From the NCBI GenBank assembly GCA_964346145.1, contig CAYFTL010000005.1:1-64000 (forward strand): a stretch of 64,000 nucleotides of DNA, given 5' to 3'. Positions 1 to 8,072 of the stretch are shown here, piece after piece (position 1 is the first letter of the stretch; every line of letters starts with the position of its first letter). The notes beneath the pieces are model-generated. The model searched no databases. It was not told the DNA's origin and worked only from the letters and a program-made list of their open reading frames with translations. This DNA is from CAYFTL01 sp964346145. GTDB taxonomy: Bacteria > Bacillota > Clostridia > Christensenellales > Aristaeellaceae. The position numbers were made by a program, and so were the translations under genes.

Positions 1-79
1 CGCTTGAAGCTGTTTAGTTAAGTTTTTCTTCAATCCCTAAGTGAACGCTTCTTTACTCGGCTCCTTTTTTATTCAGAAA
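1..79. other. Window edge, possible start of next minus-strand gene
   Basis: Downstream of the corrinoid protein on the minus strand there is an AAAGGAG-like element (about 65-72). A TTG codon at 33 opens a frame reading MKKNLTKQLQA to the window edge. The spacing between the two is poor, so a second gene of the same operon, for example a corrinoid methyltransferase, is only a possibility. Nothing else is visible here. Confidence 0.25.
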
Positions 80-721
80 TTATTGAACCTGTTTAATTAG
101 CTCTTTGGCCAATTCGGCAGCCGATGCGGCGTCGGAAGAATATCCGTCGGCGCCCACTTCGTCTGCAAAACTTTGATTGATGGGCGCTCCACCGATCATC
201 ACGCGAACCTTGTCGCGCAAGCCGGCAGCATCCAGTGCCTCGATAGTGTCTTTGATGGAGGGCATGGTGGTGGTCAGCAAAGCCGACATACCCACGATCT
301 GAGCCCCTTGGTTGACAACCGCGTCGATGAACTGCTCGGGGCTTACGTCGACACCCAAGTCGATTACGTTAAAGCCGGCGCCTTCTAGCATCATGCCGAC
401 CAGATTTTTGCCGATATCGTGCAAATCGCCTTTTACGGTACCGATGGCTACGTTGCCCAAGGCTTGTACATTTGCCTCAGCCAGCAAGGGCTTGAGCATT
501 TCGGTGCCTGCTTTCATGGCGCGAGCAGCAATCAGAACTTCGGGCACATAAACCTCGTTGTTCTTAAACATTACGCCCAGCTCATTCATGCCAACAATGA
601 GTCCATCGTTCAACAGGGCTTCTGCGGATACGCCCTCCGCCAAGGCGTCTGTGATCAGGGTTTTGACAACTTTTGCTCGGCCGGCTTTGACGGCATCAGC
701 AATTTCGCGAAAATCTGCCAT
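80..721 (-). CDS. Corrinoid (B12-binding) protein of a methyltransferase system
   Basis: This cytoplasmic protein carries a methyl group on a cobalamin cofactor between a substrate-specific methyltransferase and an acceptor methyltransferase (MtbC/MttC/MtmC family). The 213 residues show the family layout: an N-terminal helical cap (about 1-85), then a Rossmann-like B12 domain with GDLHDIGKNLV near residues 98-108. The His of DxHxxG is the lower cobalt ligand. SALLTTTMP and the late GGAP motif, both typical of the fold, follow. The length is normal. An AGGAG-type RBS precedes the ATG. The PocR/AraC regulator lies just upstream on the same strand and may control it. The methylated substrate (methylamine, methoxyaromatic, other) cannot be told, because the partner methyltransferase is outside the window. 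Confidence 0.9.
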   Translation of the reverse strand: MADFREIADAVKAGRAKVVKTLITDALAEGVSAEALLNDGLIVGMNELGVMFKNNEVYVPEVLIAARAMKAGTEMLKPLLAEANVQALGNVAIGTVKGDLHDIGKNLVGMMLEGAGFNVIDLGVDVSPEQFIDAVVNQGAQIVGMSALLTTTMPSIKDTIEALDAAGLRDKVRVMIGGAPINQSFADEVGADGYSSDAASAAELAKELIKQVQ

Positions 722-850
722 TTAAATTTTGCTCCTCTCAAGCATCGATTTGGTGTGTTGGTACACACGTTAACAACCTTACTAGCGCCATTATACCAAA
801 TGTCAAAGGCAAATTGCGGTAGGAACTTGTGAGAAAATGGTATTTTCTTG

Positions 851-2149
851 CTATGGTTTTTGGGGTTTTCGATATTGGTTTGGGGTTTGCCCCACACTCT
901 TTTTAAAAACCTTGCTGAAATAGCTGGGATCGTCGTAGCCGACTTCTGCAGCAATCTGTTGAATGGACAGCTTGGTATGGTGTAACAACCGCTTGGCCTC
1001 TTCTATCCGTATGCGGGTTAAGTACTCTACAAAGTTGATATTTAGTTCTTCCTTGAACATATGGCTCAAATAATAAGGGCTTACGTGCACCTGGCTCGCG
1101 ACTTCGTCAAGGGAAAGGTTGTCGGTATAGTTGCTGCGTATGTAGTTTAAAGCTTCGCCTAAAAATTGCGGGTTTTTGCTGTTTCTGATCGCGTATACGG
1201 TATCCATAAATACGTCGAGCACTTGGACCACCCACAAACACACGTCTTCAAAGCGGGTTAGGCCAGAAAGTTCCACGATGAAGTTGTAATTAAGCCCAAG
1301 CAGTTTGTCTAAGCTGGCGCCGCTTTCTACCGCCGCCCTTGAAATCATGACCACGATCTCCAGGATTCGGGCTTTCATAATATCCATGTTTCCAGCGGTT
1401 CGGAAAAATATTTGCCCTAAAAGATCGTTGAGTATGCCGCGGGCGCCCGACCGATCGCCGATGCGCACCCGGCTCAACAGCTCTTTTTCCATGTGCAACG
1501 GGTACAAGGTTTTATCGTATTCTTCCAAATAGTCTAAATGGTTGGTTTCCTGAATCAGGTTGGCCATTTGCATTTGCAGGCGGTTTTTTTCGCGTTTTTC
1601 GTGCAAAACAGATCGCTCACAGTTTTCGGCGGCGGCCGAGACGGCGTACAAAATATCGGCCAATGCGTTAACGCGCTTGGCAGTGAGTACGTTCAAGCTT
1701 TGGGCGCTGATGAGTATATTTTCTAGCACCTCGGGATGTGGATTGAGCGGGGCAACCCGTTGAGCGATTTCGTTGCTGGCCAAATCATCCCATTCCCACA
1801 TTACAAACGGTCCGGAACATATGGTTGCGCTGTGCTCGCCGCCATAAACCAACGGCGCGCTGAGCATAATCGCACCTGCGTGGCAGCGGGTAATGTATGT
1901 TTCGCCTAGTTCAAATGCGCGTTGTCCTGCCTGGGCATGACACTGCATGCAGGTGGGCTTTCCGCCGGCCTGGTTTTGAATTAGCATACAAAAATCGTGG
2001 CGGCGGGCATGGACGTCATCGGGCAGAAAAATCAGCTCTCCGTCCAAATTGGTTATGTAACAATCTATTCCTGAAAATGTGCGTAGAGAAGCACACTGCT
2101 CCTTGGAAAAAGATAAAAAACTCTCTTTCGCGCGGGTTGTCGATGGCAT
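851..2149 (-). CDS. PocR-domain AraC-family transcriptional regulator
   Basis: This is a cytoplasmic DNA-binding activator of about 432 residues. The N-terminal third is a PocR ligand-sensing domain: it has a Cys-rich stretch with CMQCHAQAG, then a Cys-His pair (TRCHAG) and a hydrophobic core. The C-terminal 100 residues are a double helix-turn-helix of the AraC type (YYLSHMFKEELN and YFSKVFKKSVG). The ATG at 2149 is preferred because GGAGG lies 8 bases before it; the upstream GTG at 2158 sits on top of that RBS. PocR proteins are known for sensing small diols and controlling B12/propanediol genes in enterics. Here the nearest target is the corrinoid protein immediately downstream on the same strand. 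The ligand is unknown. Confidence 0.88.
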   Translation of the reverse strand: MPSTTRAKESFLSFSKEQCASLRTFSGIDCYITNLDGELIFLPDDVHARRHDFCMLIQNQAGGKPTCMQCHAQAGQRAFELGETYITRCHAGAIMLSAPLVYGGEHSATICSGPFVMWEWDDLASNEIAQRVAPLNPHPEVLENILISAQSLNVLTAKRVNALADILYAVSAAAENCERSVLHEKREKNRLQMQMANLIQETNHLDYLEEYDKTLYPLHMEKELLSRVRIGDRSGARGILNDLLGQIFFRTAGNMDIMKARILEIVVMISRAAVESGASLDKLLGLNYNFIVELSGLTRFEDVCLWVVQVLDVFMDTVYAIRNSKNPQFLGEALNYIRSNYTDNLSLDEVASQVHVSPYYLSHMFKEELNINFVEYLTRIRIEEAKRLLHHTKLSIQQIAAEVGYDDPSYFSKVFKKSVGQTPNQYRKPQKP

Positions 2150-2268
2150 GAAGAACACCTCCGATACAAAGAAATACTCTACTCATATTATCATCTATGT
2201 TTCTCTGGCACAAGCGACACAGATTAACCCTATGCACAGATTTATCTATAGAGCCGCAGGAAAAACCG

Positions 2269-2277
2269 TGGTATAAT
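2269..2277 (+). promoter_or_regulatory. Extended -10 promoter for the SAM methyltransferase
   Basis: TGgTATAAT is present without a good -35. It leaves a leader of about 120 bases before the methyltransferase ATG. That AT-rich leader carries the 11-base direct repeat ATATATTAAAA twice, starting near 2308 and 2334. Confidence 0.45.
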
Positions 2278-2403
2278 TAAAAAGTACTGGAAAAAGAGCG
2301 GGTAAACATATATTAAAATGGATAAACTGAAAAATATATTAAAACTCTGTCATAATTTTTAATACCAAGCGGGGGTTTTACTAGAAAGTGAGCAGCTAGA
2401 GTC

Positions 2404-3348
2404 ATGAATTATAGCCGAAAAATTGCCGAATACCTTTGGAACCAACCGGACAAAGGCGAACTGGAGAGCAAACGGGAAGAAACCTTCATCGACGATGTTG
2501 TTCAAAAACACCACATAGAAACAGAGTTACTGGCCGATTTGGATGGCATTTGTACGGTTTTTGATGCCGGTGCGGGATCCGGCCGTTTTTCCATTTTGCT
2601 TGCGGAACATGGGCTGGAAGTGACTCATTTTGACATTTCCCAGCCGATGATCGATAAGGCGAAGGCGCTAGCCCTGCAAGCGGGGGTAGCCGATCGCATC
2701 CATTTTATGAAAGGCGCATTGGAGGATTTATCGAATTTTTCTGACCGGTCATTCGATATGGTCGTGTCCTTTGATTCTCCAATCTCCTATACTTATCCAC
2801 ATCAAGAGAAAGTCATTGGAAACTTGGTGCACATGGCAAAACAAAAGGTTATGTTCAGCGTAGCCAGCCGTTTTGGCAGTTTGCCGTATCTTGCAAATCC
2901 ATTGCAGAAAAACCAGTTTATACTGGATGGTCGATGCGGTGATCCCTGGGTACAGTGGTGCATTCAAAACGAGGATAATCTCGTCAAAAATTTTGTGTTG
3001 AACAAAAGCAATTGCGAGTATACGCTTGAGCACGGCTTGATGAACGATCCGAAGGAGGATATTGCGCGGTTTGAACGCGGCGAAGCTCCGTGGGTGATTA
3101 CGTATCTGTTTACGCCGGATGAGCTGGAAAATATTTTAGAAAAATGTGGCGTGAAGGATATCCATATGGCCGGACCGGGTGCTTATGCCCGAACGATTCC
3201 GCGTGAAATTTTGGTCAAAATTATGGAGGATCCCAAACAAAGGGCTGAATTTTTGGATTTTTGCCACGTGTTTGATAGCAACCCCTACGTTTGTGGAATG
3301 GGCAAGGATAACCTTTTTATCAAGGGGAACTTGGCAATGGAAGCATAG
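2404..3348 (+). CDS. Class I SAM-dependent methyltransferase
   Basis: This is a predicted cytoplasmic methyltransferase of 314 residues. The SAM-binding motif I is visible as VFDAGAGSGRFS near residues 52-63. Motif II (VTHFDIS) and the post-motif SFDMVVSFDS follow. The C-terminal half (about 150-314) is longer than the bare fold and contains several Cys and Trp residues; it probably recognises the substrate, which cannot be named. The gene is transcribed divergently from the PocR regulator and is followed after 66 bases by the RNase PH fusion. The RBS is weak. Small-molecule and tRNA or protein substrates are equally possible. Confidence 0.75.
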   Translation: MNYSRKIAEYLWNQPDKGELESKREETFIDDVVQKHHIETELLADLDGICTVFDAGAGSGRFSILLAEHGLEVTHFDISQPMIDKAKALALQAGVADRIHFMKGALEDLSNFSDRSFDMVVSFDSPISYTYPHQEKVIGNLVHMAKQKVMFSVASRFGSLPYLANPLQKNQFILDGRCGDPWVQWCIQNEDNLVKNFVLNKSNCEYTLEHGLMNDPKEDIARFERGEAPWVITYLFTPDELENILEKCGVKDIHMAGPGAYARTIPREILVKIMEDPKQRAEFLDFCHVFDSNPYVCGMGKDNLFIKGNLAMEA

Positions 3349-3414
3349 TCTAAGAATTTAGGAGATTAGGGCCAGAACTGTTTGTACAGTTAAACAATAT
3401 TATAAAGGAATGGT

Positions 3415-4764
3415 GTGAAAGATATGCATTGTGTTCAAAAACGTTCAGAAAACCGTGCGGTGGATTCGCTGCGTCCGGTAAGAATTACGCCCGGCTTTAC
3501 TGAGATGGCTGCGGGATCAGTGCTCATTGAGTGCGGAAAAACCCGGGTGCTGTGCACCGCATCGGTAGAGGAAAATACCGCTCCCTTTTTGCGCGGCACG
3601 GGCAAGGGGTGGGTAACCGCCGAATATGCAATGCTGCCCGGAGCCACACCACAGCGCAAAAAACGGGATGGCATTAAAAAGGATGGCCGTTCGGTAGAAA
3701 TTCAGCGCTTGATCGGCCGTTCCCTGCGCGCCGTTTGTGATTTGCACAAGTTGGGTGAGCGCAGCATTTATTTGGACTGCGATGTAATTCAAGCCGATGG
3801 TGGAACGCGCACCGCATCCATCACCGGCGCTTTTGTTGCGCTGTGCTTGGCGGTGGATAAACTGCTTAAGGAAGGCAAAATCATAGAATCGCCCATCGTG
3901 CGCCAGGTGGCCGCGGTCAGCGTGGGGGTGGTGGACGACCAACCGATGCTGGATATCGACTATGCTGAAGACAGCAGCGCTCAAGTGGATATGAACGTGG
4001 TTATGACCAGGGATGCCGCTGGCAACGCCGAATTTGCCGAAGTTCAGGGCACCGGCGAAGAGCGGACCTTTTCCAGAAACGAATTGAATACTTTGTTGGA
4101 TTTGGGGCAGGTCGGCGTTGAAGAGTTGATGCGCTTGCAAAGGGAAGCTTTGGGCGATGCGGCACGAGTTATCGCTCCCAAGGCTAAGTTGGTGCTAGGT
4201 ACCGGCAATTTGGATAAGCTTAAAGAAATGCGCATGATGCTGCAGGACCATTTCGATGTGGTATCCTTAAAAGAGTTGGGCATCGACGTGGATGTGGAAG
4301 AGACAGGCACTACCTTTGAAGAAAATGCTTTGATCAAGGCGCGCGCCTTTGCACAACTTACCGGCTGCGCTGCGCTATCGGACGACAGTGGATTAGAAGT
4401 CGATGCGCTGGACGGTAGGCCGGGGATCTATTCGGCGCGTTACGCGGGTGGCCATGGCGATGATAAAAGTAACAATGAAAAGCTGCTTCAAGAGTTGGAA
4501 AATATAGCCGAACCCCGGACGGGGCGATATGTTTGTGCAATCGCGCTTTGCCGCCCTGGCAAACCGGAGATTGTGGTTCGCGGCGAGTGCGAAGGGGAGA
4601 TATTGCGCGAATACAGAGGCGATGGGGGCTTTGGATACGATCCGTTATTCTATTCCTACGATTGCAACATGACTTGGGCACAAGCGCCAATTGAAGAGAA
4701 AAACAGAATTTCCCACAGGGCGCGCGCAATACAGGCGCTACTCAACGAGCTCGGGGGAGAGTAA
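3415..4764 (+). CDS. Fused RNase PH / XTP-dITP pyrophosphatase (RdgB/HAM1)
   Basis: One reading frame joins two enzymes. Residues about 1-245 are RNase PH, the phosphorolytic 3' exoribonuclease that trims tRNA 3' ends; visible are GFTEMAAGSVLIECGKT, AEYAMLPGAT and the DCDVIQADGGTRTASITG core. Residues about 255-449 are the RdgB/HAM1 nucleotide pyrophosphatase that removes XTP and dITP; visible are LVLGTGNLDKLKEM, LSDDSGLEVDALDGRPGIYS and FGYDPLFY. Both halves keep their catalytic motifs. The linker is only about 10 residues. The frame opens at GTG 3415, with ATG 3424 as an alternative and an AAGGA element upstream. The two genes are neighbours in many Bacillota, and the phosphoesterase that usually follows them does so here. 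Confidence 0.93.
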   Translation: MKDMHCVQKRSENRAVDSLRPVRITPGFTEMAAGSVLIECGKTRVLCTASVEENTAPFLRGTGKGWVTAEYAMLPGATPQRKKRDGIKKDGRSVEIQRLIGRSLRAVCDLHKLGERSIYLDCDVIQADGGTRTASITGAFVALCLAVDKLLKEGKIIESPIVRQVAAVSVGVVDDQPMLDIDYAEDSSAQVDMNVVMTRDAAGNAEFAEVQGTGEERTFSRNELNTLLDLGQVGVEELMRLQREALGDAARVIAPKAKLVLGTGNLDKLKEMRMMLQDHFDVVSLKELGIDVDVEETGTTFEENALIKARAFAQLTGCAALSDDSGLEVDALDGRPGIYSARYAGGHGDDKSNNEKLLQELENIAEPRTGRYVCAIALCRPGKPEIVVRGECEGEILREYRGDGGFGYDPLFYSYDCNMTWAQAPIEEKNRISHRARAIQALLNELGGE

Positions 4765-4769
4765 GGGAA

Positions 4770-5240
4770 ATGTTTACCATAGGTGTAGTATCCGACAGCC
4801 ATGGCGACCGTGCAGCGCTGGAAAAATCAGCGCTGCGCTTAAAAACCATGGATGCCATCATTCATTTGGGCGATTACGCCCACGATTGCCAAACCATACA
4901 AGAGATAACCGGAAAGCCGATGCTGTCGGTACGCGGAAATTGCGATTTTGCCAGCAGTCAGCCCGAGGAAATTCTGCAAAGCTTTGGGAAGTACCGCCTG
5001 CTCATCTGCCACGGACACAGATATCGGGTCAAGCAAGATTTGCTCCTGCTCAACTACAGAGCCCAAGAAATGGAAGCTCAGGTTGCGCTATTTGGGCACA
5101 CCCATGTTCCGCTGGTAGAATGGGGTGGGAACACTTTATTCGTAAACCCGGGCGCGCTTACCCACGGCTTCTCCAAGGGGACCTATGCGATTTTAAAATT
5201 GGGAAGGACGGGCATAATTCCTAAAATCCATATGGTTTAA
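4770..5240 (+). CDS. YfcE/MJ0936-type metallophosphoesterase
   Basis: This is a 156-residue cytoplasmic phosphodiesterase of the calcineurin-like superfamily. The metal-binding blocks are all present: VVSDSHGD (residues about 6-13), IHLGDYAHD, VRGNCD, ICHGHRY and FGHTHVP. It starts 5 bases after the RNase PH-RdgB fusion and is surely cotranscribed with it. In other Bacillota the same order (rph, rdgB, yfcE-like) is seen. The natural substrate is not known for most of the family. Confidence 0.88.
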   Translation: MFTIGVVSDSHGDRAALEKSALRLKTMDAIIHLGDYAHDCQTIQEITGKPMLSVRGNCDFASSQPEEILQSFGKYRLLICHGHRYRVKQDLLLLNYRAQEMEAQVALFGHTHVPLVEWGGNTLFVNPGALTHGFSKGTYAILKLGRTGIIPKIHMV

Positions 5241-5325
5241 TGTAGGTGCGCTGCGGCCGGATGGCTCCAAAAAGACGGTTTACACGTTTTTTACACGAAA
5301 AGCTGCGATCCATGCAAAAAGGATC

Positions 5326-5354
5326 TGGACAAACCATAGAAATGGTGATATAAT
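5326..5354 (+). promoter_or_regulatory. Promoter of the tRNA operon
   Basis: TGGACA, a 17-base spacer and TATAAT, about 60 bases before the first tRNA. This is a near-consensus sigma-A promoter, as expected for stable RNA genes. Confidence 0.75.
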
Positions 5355-5416
5355 TTGAAATCGTCAGCGGAAATTAACTTGGTGGTCAGCGAGGGCAATA
5401 GATAACCCAAATACCT

Positions 5417-5493
<77 letters not shown>

Positions 5494-5496
5494 TAT

Positions 5497-5572
5497 GGTG
5501 AGTGTAGCTCAGTGGTAGAGTGCCAGATTGTGGCTCTGGATGTCGTGGGTTCGATCCCCATCACTCACCCCA
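5497..5572 (+). tRNA. tRNA-His (anticodon GTG)
   Basis: A 76-base cloverleaf with the extra 5' G (G-1) that is diagnostic of tRNA-His, opposite discriminator C73 (position 5569). CCA is encoded. The anticodon loop TTGTGGC gives GTG. The C73 matters for reading the hisS T-box later in the window. Confidence 0.97.
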
Positions 5573-5593
5573 TTTTATAGGACAAAATAATAT

Positions 5594-5668
5594 TGGGGCG
5601 TCGCCAAGCGGTAAGGCACGGGACTTTGACTCCCGCATGCGTAGGTTCGAATCCTGCCGCCCCAGCCA
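5594..5668 (+). tRNA. tRNA-Gln (anticodon TTG)
   Basis: A 75-base cloverleaf with acceptor TGGGGCG/CGCCCCA, discriminator G and encoded CCA. The anticodon loop CTTTGAC gives TTG, which reads CAA/CAG. Confidence 0.96.
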
Positions 5669-5672
5669 TTGT

Positions 5673-5748
5673 GATCCATTAGCTCAGTCGGTAGAGCACC
5701 TGACTTTTAATCAGGGTGTCCGGAGTTCGAATCTCCGATGGATCACCA
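5673..5748 (+). tRNA. tRNA-Lys (anticodon TTT)
   Basis: A 76-base cloverleaf with acceptor GATCCAT/ATGGATC, discriminator A and encoded CCA. The anticodon loop CTTTTAA gives TTT. It is the last gene of the tRNA transcript and a terminator follows at once. Confidence 0.96.
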
Positions 5749-5800
5749 GCAAAGACCCTGCAATCTATGTATACATGGATTGCAGGGTCTTTGCTTTTTT
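5749..5800 (+). terminator. Rho-independent terminator of the tRNA operon
   Basis: Two perfectly complementary 17-base arms (5749-5765 and 5778-5794) are followed by six T. This is a very strong intrinsic terminator, directly after the CCA of tRNA-Lys. Confidence 0.95.
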
Positions 5801-5861
5801 ATGAAGCTTTCTGCCCTTAGCACAAATCGTAGTCAAAACGATAATGAAGCCACCTCTGGCC

Positions 5862-6035
5862 CTATTGTTTTCTTCTAGCTTTCTCGATTTCATAAAAGGG
5901 AATTGCAAATCCACCTTCTCCACCTTCCGGGCATTTAAAATAGCGTGTTCTAAACTCCATATCGCCGGTAAGGCGAGAATCCGCTGCCGCTATCAAAAAA
6001 ATGATTTTTGATTTAGGCGATTGGACGTTTGTCAT
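5862..6035 (-). CDS. Small hypothetical ORF, doubtful
   Basis: This 57-codon frame ends in TRYFKCPEGGEGG and a charged KARRKQ tail. The same frame stays open upstream to 6233, where it overlaps the zinc-ribbon gene in another frame. No ribosome binding site precedes the ATG. The composition, with a glycine-rich centre and a basic end, looks protein-like. It could be a real tiny gene, a decayed remnant, or the tail of a longer protein lost by frameshift. No family is recognised. Confidence 0.25.
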   Translation of the reverse strand: MTNVQSPKSKIIFLIAAADSRLTGDMEFRTRYFKCPEGGEGGFAIPFYEIEKARRKQ

Positions 6036-6070
6036 TACGTTAGCGTATTGTTCTCGGAATAATTTAGCCG

Positions 6071-6430
6071 TTATAAATATTGTTTTATGTAGTAAAACGC
6101 TGTAAAGAGAATAAAGGAAAAGAGTATCATCAATAGATATAGAAGCAATTTGTTTTCTTTGTAGTTTTCTATCCGTTGCATTTCCTGAATGGTATATTGT
6201 CTTTTGCAGCTGGGGCATTGAAGCTCCGTCCAAATGAATTTTGCATTCTGCCCTATCCTATAGTACTCCAAACCGGCAAAATCAAAATGATCTGTTTCAA
6301 GCGAATCGGAGTTCAACATTTTAGACACTTTAACTTTTTTTACCAAGGCTCCACAATTAGCACAATAATGCTTTTTGAAGTTTAAATAAAATGGATTCCC
6401 AAATGTACGCGAAATATGACGATATTTCAT
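6071..6430 (-). CDS. Hypothetical zinc-ribbon protein with C-terminal membrane anchor
   Basis: A 119-residue protein not assigned to any family. Two CxxC pairs (CANCG near residue 23 and CPSCK near residue 73) look like a split zinc ribbon. A hydrophobic segment at about residues 94-115 should anchor it in the membrane, with the ribbon most likely cytoplasmic. The ATG at 6430 has a GGAGG 7 bases upstream, so the longer frame from 6511 is not used. The gene is AT-rich compared with its neighbours and stands alone between the tRNA cluster and hydF, which suggests acquired DNA. Confidence 0.6.
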   Translation of the reverse strand: MKYRHISRTFGNPFYLNFKKHYCANCGALVKKVKVSKMLNSDSLETDHFDFAGLEYYRIGQNAKFIWTELQCPSCKRQYTIQEMQRIENYKENKLLLYLLMILFSFILFTAFYYIKQYL

Positions 6431-6799
6431 TTTATGCCTCCAACGAACCGTACAAGACCTTAAAGACAAGCCGCTACCATTATCATAGCAGAGTAGCAGC
6501 GTATGCTTCAACCCATCGTTAAAAGTTCTGGCGAACGAAATATATGCGCTTAAACATTTCCAAACGGTTATGGATCTTGGTTTGCTTTCTACAGTGTATT
6601 TTCCCTTGCACCGGTTGCAAGATCACTGCGGGCCGTGTTATGATTTTTAATGATGGATAAGAGCCTTGCAAGGTAAAACGCACCATTCTTCGCCGGATTT
6701 AATCAATATGTGGCGTTTGTTGCTATATTATAAAGAGATTTTGCCATCGGCTTACAGGTTATAATATTATTTCACGTTTGGAAATGGAAGGTGCAGAGT
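6431..6799. other. AT-rich intergenic stretch before hydF
   Basis: No gene is seen. Two related palindromic elements occur: CTTGCA-CCGGT-TGCAAG (6605-6621) and CCTTGCAAGG (6664-6673). A TATAAT at 6760-6765 may be the hydF -10 box, but no matching -35 is clear. Confidence 0.35.
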
Positions 6800-7966
6800 A
6801 TGCAAAACAGCTTGAGTTCGCAGCGGGTTCAAATTGCCATCATGGGAAAACGCAACGCAGGGAAATCTTCCCTGATCAATATGTTGTCTGGGCAGGACAC
6901 TGCCATCGTATCTGAAACGCCGGGAACCACCACTGATCCAGTTAGAAAATCCATCGAAATTCACGGACTGGGACCCTGCATACTGATCGACACCGCCGGC
7001 TTGGACGACGAGGGTGCGCTCGGTGCGATGCGGGCGGAAAAAAGCAAACAAATGCTAAGCCGGGCCGAGCTGGTTATTCTTGTAGCGGATGGGCAGGAAA
7101 GCGATTTTTCCCTTGAAAAAGAGTGGGTAAAACTCTTTAAAAGTTATGGCTTGCCGGTATTATTGGTGGTTAACAAATCAGACAGATTGCCCGCCGGTCG
7201 AGAGGAACAGGCTTCTCGCGCACTAGAGATGGACGCAATACTGGTAAGCACCCTTACGCTGGATGGAAAGGATGCATTGTTTACAGCTATCCGCCGCGCG
7301 GTTGCCATCAGCAATAATATTGCATTAACCGCTCATTGGGCGAAGCCAGGGGATAGGGTGGTCCTGCTCATGCCCCAGGATGATGAGGCGCCCAAAGGAC
7401 GCTTAATTCTGCCCCAGGTGCGCGTCATACGCGATTTGCTGGATATGGGTGCGCTGCCGATCTGCGCAACGGAGGAAACCTATCTGGAAGCCATCTCCCT
7501 AGAGCCCGATCTGATTATCGCCGACTCCAAAGTTTTTGCTTTGGCTTATCAACACAAGCCCGAAAATACAGTTTTAACGTCCTTCTCCATCGTTATGGCA
7601 CGCGAAAAGGGGGAGATAGACGCATTTGTACAAGGCGCACGCCATATCGCAAACCTGAAGGACGGTGACAATATATTGATTGCGGAAGCGTGCACCCACA
7701 ATGCGCAGGATGGCGATATCGGCAGGGTGAAAATTCCGGCGCTCATTCGAAAGCATGCTAATGTCAACGTGGATGTGGTATCCGGAAATGATTTTCCCGA
7801 TGACCTGTCCGGCTATGCCTTGATTGTCCACTGTGGCGGGTGTATGATTAATCGCAGGTTTATGATGAATAGGATTCGCAAAAGCCAGGAACAAGGCGTG
7901 CCCATTACCAACTACGGCGTAGCCATCGCTTACCTAACCGGCATATTAGACAGGGTAAGCCTTTAA
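6800..7966 (+). CDS. hydF: [FeFe]-hydrogenase maturation GTPase HydF
   Basis: HydF is the scaffold GTPase on which HydE and HydG assemble the 2Fe subcluster before transfer to the hydrogenase HydA. Residues about 8-170 form the G domain, with P-loop GKRNAGKSS, TPGTTTDP and DTAGLDD, and NKSD for guanine. A dimerisation domain follows. The C-terminal cluster domain shows EACTHN and, about 50 residues later, HCGGC, the iron-sulfur ligand pattern of HydF. The ATG at 6800 is preferred over the in-frame GTG at 6791 because GGAAG lies 9 bases upstream. Length is normal (388 residues). hydE, hydG and hydrogenase genes are not in the window. Confidence 0.95.
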   Translation: MQNSLSSQRVQIAIMGKRNAGKSSLINMLSGQDTAIVSETPGTTTDPVRKSIEIHGLGPCILIDTAGLDDEGALGAMRAEKSKQMLSRAELVILVADGQESDFSLEKEWVKLFKSYGLPVLLVVNKSDRLPAGREEQASRALEMDAILVSTLTLDGKDALFTAIRRAVAISNNIALTAHWAKPGDRVVLLMPQDDEAPKGRLILPQVRVIRDLLDMGALPICATEETYLEAISLEPDLIIADSKVFALAYQHKPENTVLTSFSIVMAREKGEIDAFVQGARHIANLKDGDNILIAEACTHNAQDGDIGRVKIPALIRKHANVNVDVVSGNDFPDDLSGYALIVHCGGCMINRRFMMNRIRKSQEQGVPITNYGVAIAYLTGILDRVSL

Positions 7967-8072
7967 TTTGATTGAACCAATCCTACGACTCTTACGTCTT
8001 ATAGACGAATTAATGATTGAAAAGAGCATATCTTTAGAACATATTAAAGATAATCTTTTTGGAGGGAATTTT

